Source of the DNA: Bosea sp. PAMC 26642
GTDB lineage: Bacteria; Pseudomonadota; Alphaproteobacteria; Rhizobiales; Beijerinckiaceae
NCBI RefSeq assembly: GCF_001562255.1
Contig: NZ_CP014301.1
Span: forward strand, 2,108,001 to 2,172,000
Direction of reading: 5' to 3'
DNA: 64,000 bases
The position numbers and the translations under genes are program-made. The notes under the pieces were generated by a model. The model made no database searches, was not told the origin of the DNA, and worked only from the letters and a program-made list of their open reading frames with translations. Below are positions 29,794-40,626 of this stretch, in pieces; within the stretch, counting starts at the first letter, position 1, and every line of letters starts with the position of its first letter.

Positions 29794-30681
29794 ATGCTCG
29801 TCGCGACACTTGTTTCCGCTGCCGGTCAGGCCTTGATCGGCGAAGCCCTGCTCGGCCGCCTCTCCGCCTCCGTGCCCGGCATCACCCGCCATGAGCACCT
29901 CGACGGCGAGATCGCCGCCGACCTCTTCGCGGAAGCCGGGGATGCGCGCAAGCTGGAAGCCGATCTGCGCACGGCCCTCGACGGCGCGGCGATCGACATC
30001 CTCGTCCAGCCGGCCGCGACCCGGCGCAAGGCCCTGTTCCTCGCCGACATGGATTCCACCATGATCGGCCAGGAATGCATCGACGAACTCGCCGCCTATG
30101 TCGGCCTCAAGGAAAAGGTCTCAGGGATCACCGAGCGCGCCATGCGCGGCGAGATCGCCTTCGAGCCGGCTCTGCGCGAGCGCGTCGCCTTGTTGAAAGG
30201 CGTTCCGCTTTCGGTCGTGGCCGAGATCATCGCGCAGCGCATCACCTTGACGCCGGGCGGCCGCGAGTTGGTGCGGACCATGCGCGCCAATGGCGGCTAC
30301 ACGGCGCTTGTCTCCGGCGGCTTTACCGTTTTCACGGGTCCACTCGGGACCACCATCGGCTTCGATGAGCACCGCTCGAATACGCTTCTGGCTGAGGATG
30401 GCATCCTGACCGGCGAGGTCGCCGAACCGATCCTCGGCAGGCAGGCCAAACTCGATGCGCTTGTGGAGCTGCGCGCACGCTCCGGCCTCGAACCCGCCGC
30501 GACGCTGGCCGTGGGCGACGGGGCCAACGACCTCGCCATGCTGGGCGAAGCCGGGCTCGGCGTCGCCTTCAGGGCCAAGCCGGCAGTGGCCGCAGCAGCC
30601 GACGCCCGTCTCGACCATGCCGATCTCACGGCGCTGCTCTACGCTCAGGGCTATCGCGGGGATGAGATCGTCCGCGCCTAG
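29794..30681 (+). CDS. serB: phosphoserine phosphatase SerB
   Basis: SerB removes phosphate in the last step of serine synthesis. The 295-residue protein has an N-terminal ACT-like region and a HAD domain: DMDSTM with nucleophile Asp85 and Asp87, SGGFTVF, and [10 protein letters not shown]. The reverse-strand cupin gene ends inside the same CTAG that forms the SerB stop, so the two stop codons overlap by 3 of 4 bases. Confidence 0.95.
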   Translation: MLVATLVSAAGQALIGEALLGRLSASVPGITRHEHLDGEIAADLFAEAGDARKLEADLRTALDGAAIDILVQPAATRRKALFLADMDSTMIGQECIDELAAYVGLKEKVSGITERAMRGEIAFEPALRERVALLKGVPLSVVAEIIAQRITLTPGGRELVRTMRANGGYTALVSGGFTVFTGPLGTTIGFDEHRSNTLLAEDGILTGEVAEPILGRQAKLDALVELRARSGLEPAATLAVGDGANDLAMLGEAGLGVAFRAKPAVAAAADARLDHADLTALLYAQGYRGDEIVRA

Positions 30682-31019
30682 TCGACGATGAAGAGCTTTG
30701 CGCCCTTGGGCGCGCTGGAGCGATGCGCCTCGGCGCCGTCGGCGACCTGATAGGACATCCCCGCCTTGAGCAGCATCACGCGCCCGTCGTCCAGGGTCGT
30801 CTCCAGTTCGCCGTCGAGACACAGGATGATGTGCCCTTTCGAGCACCAGTGGTCGGCGACATAGCCGGGCGAGTATTCCACCATCCTGACCCGGATGCGG
30901 TTCTCTTCCGGCCCGAAATGCTGCGTGCGCCAGGTCGCCTCGCCGGCATCGCCGGCATGGCGCTCGGGCCTGATCGTCGACCAGTCAGTCGTAACGAAGG
31001 GAATATCGCTGATCTTCAT
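30678..31019 (-). CDS. DHCW-motif cupin protein
   Basis: The 113-residue single-domain cupin carries the DHWCSKGHIILCLDGELE segment of the DHCW-motif cupin group, with metal-ligand His residues. It is cytoplasmic. Its substrate and metal are unknown. The ATG at 31019 was chosen by family length. It is convergent with serB. Confidence 0.85.
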   Translation of the reverse strand: MKISDIPFVTTDWSTIRPERHAGDAGEATWRTQHFGPEENRIRVRMVEYSPGYVADHWCSKGHIILCLDGELETTLDDGRVMLLKAGMSYQVADGAEAHRSSAPKGAKLFIVD

Positions 31020-31112
31020 GGGCCGGTCTCCGCAGGCAGACGGAAGGTCTGTCATCGCATCGGGCGTAAAGCCAATGCAAAACCGGAATGAATTCCATCG
31101 CCGGCGCCAAAA

Positions 31113-31141
31113 CAAAACGGGCGGCCGCGAGGGCCGCCCGT
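31113..31141 (-). terminator. Do protease gene terminator
   Basis: Perfect 10 bp arms (ACGGGCGGCC/GGCCGCCCGT) are followed on the reverse strand by TTTTGTTTT, 24 bp after the stop codon. Confidence 0.9.
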
Positions 31142-31164
31142 CGAAGCTGCAGAGGCCTGAAACC

Positions 31165-32736
31165 TCAGTTCATCGACACCGCGACGAAGCGGACTTCACC
31201 CTGCGCATTGGCGACCAGAAGCAGGGCCGACTTCTTACCCTCCTTCTTCAGGGCATCCAGGCGCTTGGTCACGTCCTCGGGCGAGTTCACCGGCTCCTGC
31301 CCGATCTCGACGATCAGCTCACCGATCGAAATGCGCTTGTCGGCGGCGTTGGAGTTCGGATCGACCTTGGTGATCACCACGCCCTTGGCGCCGTCCTTGA
31401 TCGAATAGCGCTTCTTCAGGTCTTCGGTCTGCGGCGAGAATTCGAGGCCGAGCGCCGAGGTCACGGCCGGCTTGGCCGGCTCGGCCGAAGTCTTCGCCGA
31501 TGCGGGCTGCACCTTCTCGCCATCCTCCAGACGGCCGAGCTTGACCGTCTTGACCTCTTCCTTGCCCTTGCGCATCACCGCGATCGCGACATCCTTGCCG
31601 ACCGGGGTGGCGGCGACGATGCGCGGCAGATCGCGCGAATCCTTGACCTCCTTGCCGTCGAACTTGACGATGACGTCGCCGACCTCGAGGCCGGCCGGCT
31701 TGCCGGGACCCTTCTCGTCGATGCCCGCGACGAGCGCGCCGCGTGCGGTGCCCAGGCCGAGCGCCTCGGCCGTGGCGTCGTCGACGCTCTGGATGCGGAC
31801 GCCGAGCCAGCCGCGGCGGGTCTCGCCGAACTCGCGCAGCTGCTCGACGATGTTGGAAGCGAGCGACGACGGCACCGCGAAGCCGATGCCGACCGAGCCG
31901 CCCGTCGGCGACAGGATCGCCGTGTTGATGCCGATCACCTCGCCGTTCATATTGAACAGCGGCCCGCCGGAATTGCCCTTGTTGATGGCCGCATCCGTCT
32001 GGATATAGGTGTCGTAGGGGCCCTGCTGGATGTCGCGGTTGCGCGCCGAGACGATGCCCGACGAAACCGAGCCACCCAGGCCGAATGGGTTGCCGATCGC
32101 CATCACGGGGTCACCGATCCGCATCGCGTCGGAATCGCCGAACTTCACCGCCGGCAGCGGCTTGTCGTGCTTCACCCGCAGCACCGCGAGATCCACTTTG
32201 GTGTCCTTGCCGATCACCTCGGCCTTGAGCCGCAGGCCGCTGTTGAAGATCACGGTGATCTCGTTGGCGTCGCCGATGACGTGGTTGTTGGTCACCACGA
32301 TGCCGGAGCCGTCGATGACGAAGCCCGAGCCCGCCGATTGCGAGCGGCGCTGCTGCGGCGCCTGTCGCTCGCCTTGCTGACGCTCGCCCGGTTGGCGCTC
32401 GCCCTGCTGGCGCTCTCCAGGCTGCCCTTGCTGGCCCTGGCCACGCCGGTTGAAGAACTCCTCGAACAGATCGCCGAACGGCGTGTCGGGGCCGAGTTGC
32501 GGCAGCTGCGGCAAGGTCCGGTTCCGCGTATCGCTGGTCGTGACGGCCGAGATGTTGACCACCGCCGGCATCACCCGCTCGGCAAGATCGGCGAGCGAGA
32601 TCTGGCCCTGGAGAACAGGCGAGGCGGCTGTTTGCGCCGGCGCCAGCAGCGGCGACATCACCAGTGCCGCGGCGGCCACGCTGGCCACCAGCGCGATTCG
32701 AACAGGCCGGGAAGCGGGAATGGATGTGAGTGCCAT
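31165..32736 (-). CDS. degP: Do-like (DegP/DegQ family) periplasmic serine protease
   Basis: The 523-residue precursor has a signal peptide ending near residue 36, a trypsin-like domain and two PDZ domains (about residues 285-375 and 420-520). The triad is His152 (NNHVIG), Asp182 (VDLAVLR) and Ser256 (GNSGGPL). An unusual Gln/Arg-rich linker at about residues 99-131 consists of repeated GERQQ/GERQP units. It degrades or chaperones misfolded envelope proteins. The gene is downstream of DUF2065 and hflKC, a known membrane quality-control grouping. Confidence 0.95.
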   Translation of the reverse strand: MALTSIPASRPVRIALVASVAAAALVMSPLLAPAQTAASPVLQGQISLADLAERVMPAVVNISAVTTSDTRNRTLPQLPQLGPDTPFGDLFEEFFNRRGQGQQGQPGERQQGERQPGERQQGERQAPQQRRSQSAGSGFVIDGSGIVVTNNHVIGDANEITVIFNSGLRLKAEVIGKDTKVDLAVLRVKHDKPLPAVKFGDSDAMRIGDPVMAIGNPFGLGGSVSSGIVSARNRDIQQGPYDTYIQTDAAINKGNSGGPLFNMNGEVIGINTAILSPTGGSVGIGFAVPSSLASNIVEQLREFGETRRGWLGVRIQSVDDATAEALGLGTARGALVAGIDEKGPGKPAGLEVGDVIVKFDGKEVKDSRDLPRIVAATPVGKDVAIAVMRKGKEEVKTVKLGRLEDGEKVQPASAKTSAEPAKPAVTSALGLEFSPQTEDLKKRYSIKDGAKGVVITKVDPNSNAADKRISIGELIVEIGQEPVNSPEDVTKRLDALKKEGKKSALLLVANAQGEVRFVAVSMN

Positions 32737-32943
32737 CAGTGTCCTCGTGAAAGATTCGGGGGCCGATCGAAGCGGCTAGAGAGCTGAACTAGATTGAACC
32801 TCAAAATACGGCGGAAGGGCGACGCACGATCGCGTCATCGCCCCGTTCGGCCGTATGACGCCAAACTTGCGAGTGAAGAGCATGAGCCCGCGACCTGCAA
32901 GGCTCGGCGGCAGCAGCCGGCTTTGGCGGCGGCAACCGGACGC

Positions 32944-33135
32944 TCAGCCGATCCCGCGCGCCAGCCAGACCAGCACGACGCCCAGAACCGCCGAGCCGAG
33001 CCCGATCAGCCGCATCCGCTCGACCGGCGTTTCGGCCGCGCTGCGCAGCGCGTCCTTGGCCAGATTGGGAATCGCCGCGAAGAGGATGCCCTCGATTGCG
33101 AAAACCAGCCCGAGCGCCGCGAGGAAATCCAGCAT
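32944..33135 (-). CDS. DUF2065 (YjeT-like) membrane protein
   Basis: The 63-residue protein has two hydrophobic helices (residues 3-22 and 44-60) and the family motif LIGLGSAVLGVVLVW. Such proteins sit next to hflKC in many proteobacteria, as here, 19 bp after hflC. The function is not established. Confidence 0.88.
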   Translation of the reverse strand: MLDFLAALGLVFAIEGILFAAIPNLAKDALRSAAETPVERMRLIGLGSAVLGVVLVWLARGIG

Positions 33136-33154
33136 ACGCGGCGCCCGGGCAGGG

Positions 33155-34078
33155 TCAGGGGCGAGCCGGCGCCGCCGGGGCGTCGGCCGGAGCCACCTCG
33201 CGCCGGGGCGCATTGGGCCCGTTGAAGAAGCGGAAGAACGGCGAATCCGGCGACAGCACCATCCGCGTATCCGCCGATTTGATGCTCGCCTCATAGGCCT
33301 GCATCGAACGGTAGAAGGCGAAGAACTCCGGATCCTTGCCGAAGGCTTCGGCGAAGACGCGGTTGCGCTCGCCTTCACCCTCGCCGCGAACCTCGTCGGA
33401 GCGCCGCTGCGCCTCGGCCACGATCACGGTCGAATCCCTGTCGGCACGCGCCCGAATCTCCTGCGCCTGCTGGCCGCCGAGCGCGCGGGCCTCAGCCGCC
33501 TCGCGCTGGCGCTCTGTCTGCATCCGCTGGAAGACAGCCTGCGAGTTCGCCGCCGGCAGGTCGACACGGCGCAGGCGGACATCGACCACGGTCATGCCGA
33601 AGCGGGCAGCCTCCCGGTTCACGTCGTCGCGAATCCGGTTCATCAGCCGCGACCGGTCGGTCCGGACCATCGCGGTGAAGCTCGCCTCGGCGAGGACCGA
33701 ACGGACCTGGCCGTTGACGATCGAGGCCAGCTGCGAATTGGCGCGCGGGATGCTGTTGACCGCCTGGTAGAAGCGCAGCGGATCGGAAATCCGGTAGCGC
33801 GTGAAGGCATCGACGACGAGCCGCTTCTGGTCGGAGGCGATGATTTCCTGCGCCGGCAGGTCGAGGTCGAGGATGCGGTTGTCGAGCAGGATGACCTGCT
33901 CGAACGGCGCCGGCAGCTTGAGATAGAGGCCGGGCTCGGTCACGACGCTGCGCACGGCGCCGAAGCGCAGGACGAGGGCCGACTGGGTCTGCTGGACGAC
34001 GAAGGTCGCGGCATAGAAGACGATCGCCACGACGGCGAGAACGACGAGCGCGCCGACACGCAGGATTGAACCGCTCAT
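33155..34078 (-). CDS. hflC: HflC, FtsH-modulating SPFH protein
   Basis: The 307-residue protein has one N-terminal membrane anchor (residues 7-26), an SPFH/prohibitin domain (about 30-200) and a long coiled-coil tail (RQREAAEARALGGQQAQEIRAR near 200-225) with a Pro/Ala-rich end. It forms a periplasmic vault with HflK around FtsH. Its ATG overlaps the hflK stop by 4 bases. Confidence 0.96.
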   Translation of the reverse strand: MSGSILRVGALVVLAVVAIVFYAATFVVQQTQSALVLRFGAVRSVVTEPGLYLKLPAPFEQVILLDNRILDLDLPAQEIIASDQKRLVVDAFTRYRISDPLRFYQAVNSIPRANSQLASIVNGQVRSVLAEASFTAMVRTDRSRLMNRIRDDVNREAARFGMTVVDVRLRRVDLPAANSQAVFQRMQTERQREAAEARALGGQQAQEIRARADRDSTVIVAEAQRRSDEVRGEGEGERNRVFAEAFGKDPEFFAFYRSMQAYEASIKSADTRMVLSPDSPFFRFFNGPNAPRREVAPADAPAAPARP

Positions 34079-35238
34079 CGGATCGCTCCTGCCTGCGGCG
34101 CACCCGGCGCTGCGCGCCGCTGCTGGAGATCGTTCAGCGGCAGATAGGGCACGACGCCCTGGCCGCCATTCGGCTGGTCGATGATGACCTTGTCGGTGCC
34201 GCCCATGATCCGCTCCATCGTCTCCAGGAAGAGACGCTCGCGAGTCACGCCCGGCGCATTGCGATACTGCTCGTAGACCGCGTTGAAGCGGCTCGCCTGA
34301 CCGAAGGCTTCCGCCACCGTCTGATCCTTGTAGGCTTCGGCAGACTGGACGAGCTGGGCGGCGCGACCGCGCGATTCCGGCACGACGCGATTGGCATAGG
34401 TCTGCGCTTCGTTACGCAGGCGCTCCTGGTCGGCGCGCGCCGCCTGGACGTCGCGGAAGGCATCGATCACCTGCTGCGGCGGATCGACCTTCTGCAGCTG
34501 GACGAGGCGGATCTGTACGCCGGCCTTGTAGCTGTTAAGGGTCTCCTGCATGAGCTGGCGCACCTCGGTCTCGATCGCGGCGCGGTCGGTCGTCAGCACC
34601 GGCTGGATGTTGCGCCGTCCGATGATCTCGCGCATCGCGCTCTCGGCCACGGCCTTCACGGTCCCCGGCGGATCCTGGATGTTGAAGACGTAATCCTCGG
34701 GCTGGGCCGGATCGACCTGCCACTGCACGATCACGTCGATATCGACGATGTTCTCGTCGCCGGTGAGCATCAGGCTCTCCTCGCCGACATCGGTCTGGCG
34801 CGTGGTGCGCACGGATTCGACGGTGCGGAAGCCGACCTCGGTGGTGATGACGTTGGTGACCTGCGGCTTGATCACGGTCCCGATCGGATAGGGCCAGTTA
34901 TAGTTCAGGCCTTCGCCGGTCTTGCCGACGAACTTGCCGAAACGAAGATTGAGACCGACCTCGTTCGGACGCACGATGTACCAGCCGGTCAGCAGCCAGA
35001 TCACGATCAGCGCCAGGATGCCGAGGATCAGGCCGCGCCCGCCGAGGCTCCCACCCGGCATCAGGTTCCGGATCTTGTCTTGGCTCCGGCGCAGGATCTC
35101 TTCGAGATCGGGCGGAGAACCGCCGCCGCCGCTGCCGTTGTTCTGACCGCCGCCCCACGGACCGCCGCCGCCGCTTCCTCCGCGCTGGCCCCAGGGTCCC
35201 CCCCCGCCACCACCGCCGCTCTGGTTGCTCCAAGGCAT
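34075..35238 (-). CDS. hflK: HflK, FtsH-modulating SPFH protein
   Basis: The 387-residue protein starts with a Gly/Pro/Trp-rich cytoplasmic segment (PWGQRGGSGGGGPWGG), then a membrane helix near residues 66-85 and an SPFH domain. It assembles with HflC and FtsH. It starts 150 bp after folA, and a hairpin with 9 bp perfect arms lies between the two genes. hflC follows by a 4-base overlap. Confidence 0.96.
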   Translation of the reverse strand: MPWSNQSGGGGGGGPWGQRGGSGGGGPWGGGQNNGSGGGGSPPDLEEILRRSQDKIRNLMPGGSLGGRGLILGILALIVIWLLTGWYIVRPNEVGLNLRFGKFVGKTGEGLNYNWPYPIGTVIKPQVTNVITTEVGFRTVESVRTTRQTDVGEESLMLTGDENIVDIDVIVQWQVDPAQPEDYVFNIQDPPGTVKAVAESAMREIIGRRNIQPVLTTDRAAIETEVRQLMQETLNSYKAGVQIRLVQLQKVDPPQQVIDAFRDVQAARADQERLRNEAQTYANRVVPESRGRAAQLVQSAEAYKDQTVAEAFGQASRFNAVYEQYRNAPGVTRERLFLETMERIMGGTDKVIIDQPNGGQGVVPYLPLNDLQQRRAAPGAPQAGAIR

Positions 35239-35297
35239 ACTTGCGCCGTTCCCTTACGCTCGTGTCAGCCCGTGCATTAAGCGAATGCCGGGCATTT

Positions 35298-35328
35298 GTC
35301 AGCGCCCTTGACGGGCCTTGGCGCTGAC
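35298..35328. repeat. hairpin between folA and hflK
   Basis: Perfect 9 bp arms (GTCAGCGCC/GGCGCTGAC) with a 13-base loop lie 61 bp after the folA stop on the folA strand. No T-run follows, so it may be an RNA-processing or stabilising hairpin rather than a terminator. Confidence 0.4.
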
Positions 35329-35389
35329 TTGGGCATGGGACACGGATTCGTCAACGGCGCAACTCCTTCATAGTCAACGCAAAGACCGC

Positions 35390-35905
35390 TCAGGCGCGGC
35401 GGCGAAACGTCGCGAAGCTGAAGGGATGCTCGTCGTCGGGACCACGCGGATGGGTTTCGCGCGACATCTCCTCGAACGCGCCCTTGTCCCAATCGGGAAA
35501 GACCGCGTCCCCGTCAGGCGTCGCATGGACGAAGGTCAGTTCGAGCCTGTCGGCCCTCGGCAGGGCCTGCCGGTAGAGATCGGTACCACCGGCGACCACG
35601 ACGGTATCGGCGCCCATTGCCGCGCCCAGGCGCTGTCCGGCCGCGATCGCCTCGTCGAGCCCATGGGCGACATGGACACCCTCGGCCGCGAAGCTCTGGT
35701 CACGCGTCAGCACGATCGTCTCGCGACCCGGCAACGGCTTGCCGATCGACAGATAGGTCTTGCGGCCCATCAGCACCGGCCTCCCGAGCGTCAGGCTGCG
35801 AAAGCGCCGCATGTCCGTCTTCAGCCGCCAGATCAGCCTGTTGTCGTCGCCGATTATGCCGTTGTCGGCGACGGCCGCGACGATGACGAGGGGTAGCGCC
35901 GCCAT
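35390..35905 (-). CDS. folA: dihydrofolate reductase FolA
   Basis: FolA reduces dihydrofolate to tetrahydrofolate with NADPH. The 171-residue protein has the family N-terminus VIVAAVADNGIIGDDNRLIW, the catalytic acid Asp31 (LIWRLKTDMRRF), and GRKTYLSIGKPLPGR. It lies 5 bp after the GNAT gene and downstream of thyA, which produces its substrate dihydrofolate. The cluster thyA-GNAT-folA is likely one transcript. Confidence 0.96.
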   Translation of the reverse strand: MAALPLVIVAAVADNGIIGDDNRLIWRLKTDMRRFRSLTLGRPVLMGRKTYLSIGKPLPGRETIVLTRDQSFAAEGVHVAHGLDEAIAAGQRLGAAMGADTVVVAGGTDLYRQALPRADRLELTFVHATPDGDAVFPDWDKGAFEEMSRETHPRGPDDEHPFSFATFRRRA

Positions 35906-35910
35906 GCCGC

Positions 35911-36393
35911 TTAAACCCCCTGCCCGAGCCGCACCAACGCCTCGCCATCAAGCCGCTTCACCGTCCACTCGCTTTGGGCCACCGCGCCGACCGAGCGGTA
36001 GAACACCCGCGACGGCTCGTTCCAGTTCAGAACCCACCAGGCCAGCCGCGACAGGCCCTCATCGGCGCAGCGCTTCGCCAGACCAGCGATCAGCGCCTTG
36101 CCGATGCCGAGCCCGCGTTGCGCAGGCTCGACGAACAAGTCTTCCAGCCAGATCCCGTGCCGGCCGCTGAAGGTCGAGTAGGTGTAGAACCAGACTGCGA
36201 AGCCGACAGGCTCGCCGTCCCACTCCGCGATGTCGCAGAAGACGCGCGGATTCTCGCCAAACAGCGAGTTCGCGATCTCGGCTTCGCCGGCCTCAACCTC
36301 ATGGGCGAGCTTCTCGTACTCGGCCAGCGCCTTGATGAAGCGGAGAACAAGGCGAGCGTCTTCACGCTGGGCAGGGCGGATTGAAAGGCTCAT
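35911..36393 (-). CDS. GNAT family N-acetyltransferase
   Basis: The 160-residue protein has the GNAT fold. The acetyl-CoA pyrophosphate-binding loop is [15 protein letters not shown] near residues 93-107, preceded by LEDLFVEP. Its ATG overlaps the thyA stop (ATGA) and it ends 5 bp before folA. It looks like the diamine/spermidine acetyltransferase-like GNAT group, but the substrate is unknown. Confidence 0.9.
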   Translation of the reverse strand: MSLSIRPAQREDARLVLRFIKALAEYEKLAHEVEAGEAEIANSLFGENPRVFCDIAEWDGEPVGFAVWFYTYSTFSGRHGIWLEDLFVEPAQRGLGIGKALIAGLAKRCADEGLSRLAWWVLNWNEPSRVFYRSVGAVAQSEWTVKRLDGEALVRLGQGV

Positions 36394-37184
36394 ACCGCGA
36401 TCGGCGCCTTGATCACCGGGTGCGGGTCGTATCCCTCGATCATCACGTCGGCGAAGGAGAAATCCTCCAGCCGCGTCACCGCTGGGTTGAGCGTGAGCTG
36501 CGGCAGCGGCCGGGCCTCGCGGCTGAGCTGCAGCTTCGCTTGATCGAGATGGTTCACGTAGAGATGCGTGTCGCCGATGGTATGGACGAAATCGCCGACG
36601 CCCAGCCCCGTTACCTGCGCCACCATATGCGTCAGCAGAGCGTAGCTCGCGATGTTGAACGGCACGCCGAGGAAGACGTCGGCCGAGCGCTGATAGAGCT
36701 GGCAGGAAAGCTTCCCGTTCGCGACGAAGAACTGGAACAGGCAGTGGCACGGTGCCAGCGCCATCTTCGGAATATCGGCCGGATTCCAGGCCGAGACGAT
36801 CAGCCGGCGTGAATCAGGATTGCGTTTGATCTCGGACACAAGCCAGGCGATCTGGTCGATCGTCGTCCCGTCGGGCGCCGGCCAGGAGCGCCATTGCCGG
36901 CCATATACGGGGCCGAGATCGCCGTTCGCATCGGCCCATTCGTCCCAGATCGTGACCCCATTCTCCTGCAGGTAGCGGATATTGGTGTCGCCGCGCAGGA
37001 ACCAGATCAGCTCGTGGATGATCGATTTGCGATGCAGCTTCTTCGTCGTCACCAGGGGAAAACCCTGGCCAAGATCGAAGCGCATCTGATGGCCGAAGAC
37101 CGCGATGGTGCCCGTCCCAGTGCGGTCGTCCTTGCGGACGCCCTCGCTCAGGACGCGTTGGAGAAGGTCGTGATATTGGCGCAT
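36390..37184 (-). CDS. thyA: thymidylate synthase ThyA
   Basis: ThyA methylates dUMP to dTMP with methylene-tetrahydrofolate. The 264-residue length equals the E. coli enzyme. The N-terminus [12 protein letters not shown], the RTGTGT loop, WRSWPAPDG, the active-site [10 protein letters not shown] (catalytic Cys) and the [13 protein letters not shown] segment are all present. The start at 37184 is chosen by family length. It is the first gene of the thyA-GNAT-folA run. Confidence 0.97.
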   Translation of the reverse strand: MRQYHDLLQRVLSEGVRKDDRTGTGTIAVFGHQMRFDLGQGFPLVTTKKLHRKSIIHELIWFLRGDTNIRYLQENGVTIWDEWADANGDLGPVYGRQWRSWPAPDGTTIDQIAWLVSEIKRNPDSRRLIVSAWNPADIPKMALAPCHCLFQFFVANGKLSCQLYQRSADVFLGVPFNIASYALLTHMVAQVTGLGVGDFVHTIGDTHLYVNHLDQAKLQLSREARPLPQLTLNPAVTRLEDFSFADVMIEGYDPHPVIKAPIAV

Positions 37185-37360
37185 GGCGGAGCGTGTCGCA
37201 AATCTCGTTGTCAGGGCGCGGCAGCATAGCGAATTGTCGCGGCGCTGCACGGACGACCGGCACGCGATCCCCTGTTTTCGCAAGCGGCCGCCAGGTCCGC
37301 ATCGGAACAAAGCCATTTTCGCACTGTTGCCTTGAAAGCGAACAGGAAGGGAGACGGCTC

Positions 37361-37672
37361 ATGTCCATTCTTAACCACGTCCGCATGATCGGATTGGGCG
37401 CGCTGCTGGCGATGTCCGGTCTCGCCGGCGCCCAGGCCCCGGCACCTATCAGGCCGGACGCCCTACCAGCAATCTCGATGGACCAGGCCCGCCGCATCGC
37501 GGCCGATAACGGCATGATGCGTGTCGACGACATCAAGCTCGACAACGGTGTCTGGGACGTCGATGGCCGGGACGGCACCGGCGCCGAAATGGAGCTCAAG
37601 GTGCGGGCGACCGACGGCACGGTGATCAAGGTCGAACGCGAACGACCCGCTTCGGCCGCTGTCCGCCCCTGA
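37361..37672 (+). CDS. exported PepSY-like protein (1)
   Basis: The 103-residue precursor has a signal peptide ending in GAQA near residue 26. A small PepSY-like domain follows, with SMDQARRIAADNGMMRVDDIKLDNG and WDVDGRDGTGAEMELKV. AGGAAGGGAG precedes the ATG. Such domains are thought to be inhibitory or metal/ligand-sensing, but this is inferred from the fold. A paralogue follows 120 bp downstream. Confidence 0.75.
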   Translation: MSILNHVRMIGLGALLAMSGLAGAQAPAPIRPDALPAISMDQARRIAADNGMMRVDDIKLDNGVWDVDGRDGTGAEMELKVRATDGTVIKVERERPASAAVRP

Positions 37673-37792
37673 GGGGACCGTTCACGCGATCGCGAAGCAA
37701 CGTGAAGACTGGCGGCAACGCTCGCCGTGAAGGCTGCCACAATCGCAACGTTAGTCGGCTCCGGGACATTTTAGCGATTCCGGAGATTTGAG

Positions 37793-38068
37793 ATGGCTCG
37801 AGCTTGGTTTGGGGCGGCGCTGACGCTCGCCGTTTCATGCATCGCACTGGCCGGCGAGGTCGGTGCGGCAGCGTCCAGCCCTCCACCCGCCTACCCCGCA
37901 AAAGCCATCCCGGAGCGGCAGGCGCGTGATATCGCCTGGCGCTTCGGCATCGTCCGCGTCGAGGAAATCACCTTGACGGGCGTGTTCTGGCACATCGCCG
38001 GACGCGACGAGGAGGGCAACGACGTCGTGCTGGACGTCGACGCGAAGGATGGCCGCATTCTGAACTGA
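37793..38068 (+). CDS. exported PepSY-like protein (2)
   Basis: The 91-residue precursor has a signal peptide (residues 1-26, ending AGEVGAA) and a PepSY-like domain: ERQARDIAWRFGIVRVEEITLTGVFWHIAGRDEEG. It aligns in outline with the preceding 103-residue gene (same segment order RQARxIA...V..I.L..W.I.GRD.G), so the two look like diverged tandem duplicates. Function unknown. Confidence 0.75.
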   Translation: MARAWFGAALTLAVSCIALAGEVGAAASSPPPAYPAKAIPERQARDIAWRFGIVRVEEITLTGVFWHIAGRDEEGNDVVLDVDAKDGRILN

Positions 38069-38133
38069 AGCCATTTCAGCGGAATTTGGCATTCTCTCTT
38101 TCCCCCGGCCCTCGCAGCCCCTATATTCGCTTT

Positions 38134-38501
38134 GCCGTTCGCAAGATCGGCTATGGCGATAAACGGACGTCGAAATAAGCTTTTCGGACCCGGGGGCGGT
38201 ACCCGGCGCCTCCACCACAGCCCTGCGGCGCGAGCACAGAGAGATCTGCGGCGCAAGCTTTGGGGCATCCTGCAGCCGGTTGGCGGCAGGGCTGCGGCGG
38301 GGGCGAAATAGGATCGACGAGGGTGTAAAGGTCGTTCTTTTGCTCGGTATGGTTCCGCCGTTATAGGGCTAACGCATAGTTGCCAATGACAACAATGCTC
38401 GGGTCGCTGTCGCCGCGTAAGCGGTGCTGGTTCCCAAACCTAAGTCCTTCCGTTTAGCGACGTAAGGCGGGGCCCGGAGGCGCCTGGCAACAGAAGCCTC
38501 C
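38134..38501 (+). ncRNA. ssrA: two-piece circularly permuted tmRNA
   Basis: The 3' (acceptor) piece comes first: its CGCCTCC-A-CCA end is at 38207-38217, with a T-arm CCGGG/CCCGG just before it. An 81-base spacer (38218-38298) separates it from the 5' (coding) piece, which begins GGGGGCG at 38299 and pairs with CGCCTCC to form a 7 bp acceptor stem with one G-U. The tag frame, with resume codon GCC at 38382, encodes ANDNNARVAVAA and stops at TAA 38418-38420. A TATATT -10 at 38122 suggests the start is near 38134. The permuted, cleaved arrangement is established for alphaproteobacterial tmRNAs. sspB is the next gene. Confidence 0.95.
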
Positions 38502-38509
38502 ACTTTTTT
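38476..38509 (+). terminator. ssrA terminator
   Basis: GGAGGC and GCCTCC arms enclose a 13-base loop and are followed by ACTTTTTT. The stem forms the 3' end of the coding piece and terminates transcription before sspB. Confidence 0.9.
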
Positions 38510-38567
38510 CTTGAGGGCCTGCCGGCCGTTCCCGCCGCAGCTTGGTAAAGTGGAATTCGGATCGCCG

Positions 38568-39209
38568 ATGGCACAGGACATTCTTCGCTACGATCTCATG
38601 GTGCAGGAGGCACTCAAGGGCGTCGTGCGTAAGATCTTGACCGAGGCGGGCCGCGACGGCTTGCCGGGCGACCATCATTTCTATGTGACCTTCCGCACCA
38701 CCGCGCCCGGCGTCAGGCTATCCCAGCGCCTGCGGGAGAAGCATCCGGAAGAGATGACGGTCGTGCTCCAGCACCAGTTCTGGGATCTGAACGTCAGCGA
38801 GCACGCCTTCGAGGTCGGCCTGTCATTTTCCGGCGTCCCCGAGCGCCTGCTGGTGCCGTTCGACTCGATCACCACCTTCTTCGACCCGTCGGTGCAGTTC
38901 GGCCTGAAGTTCGAGGCCCAGGAGGCGCCCGACGACGCCGCCAACGGCGATGCCCCGGCTGGCGCCGGCAAAACGCCGCGCGGCGCGGGCTCCGAGCCCA
39001 GCCTGGCGCTCGCTGCCCCCATCTCGCTGCCGGCGCGGGTGACGCCGGCCGGCGTGCCGGCCCTTAAGGGCAAGACGCCCGAGCGCGACGCCGAACCGGC
39101 CGCGAAAGCAGGCGGCAAGGCTGCGGCGAAAAAGGCCGAGACCGAAGACGCCGATGAAGGCGCCAGCGCCGAAGTCGTCAGCCTCGACGCGTTCCGCAAG
39201 AAGACCTGA
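38568..39209 (+). CDS. sspB: SspB, ClpXP adaptor for ssrA-tagged proteins
   Basis: The 213-residue alpha-type SspB has a conserved N-terminal domain (about residues 1-125; [53 protein letters not shown]), which binds ssrA tags. A long Ala/Pro/Lys-rich linker and a C-terminal tail ([12 protein letters not shown]) follow, of the type that docks on ClpX. It delivers tmRNA-tagged polypeptides to ClpXP. The gene starts 58 bp after the ssrA terminator, so the tag RNA and its adaptor are genetic neighbours. Confidence 0.95.
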   Translation: MAQDILRYDLMVQEALKGVVRKILTEAGRDGLPGDHHFYVTFRTTAPGVRLSQRLREKHPEEMTVVLQHQFWDLNVSEHAFEVGLSFSGVPERLLVPFDSITTFFDPSVQFGLKFEAQEAPDDAANGDAPAGAGKTPRGAGSEPSLALAAPISLPARVTPAGVPALKGKTPERDAEPAAKAGGKAAAKKAETEDADEGASAEVVSLDAFRKKT

Positions 39210-39220
39210 CAAGGCACCCC

Positions 39221-40615
<1,395 letters not shown>

Positions 40616-40626
40616 CAGGCGGGCGC

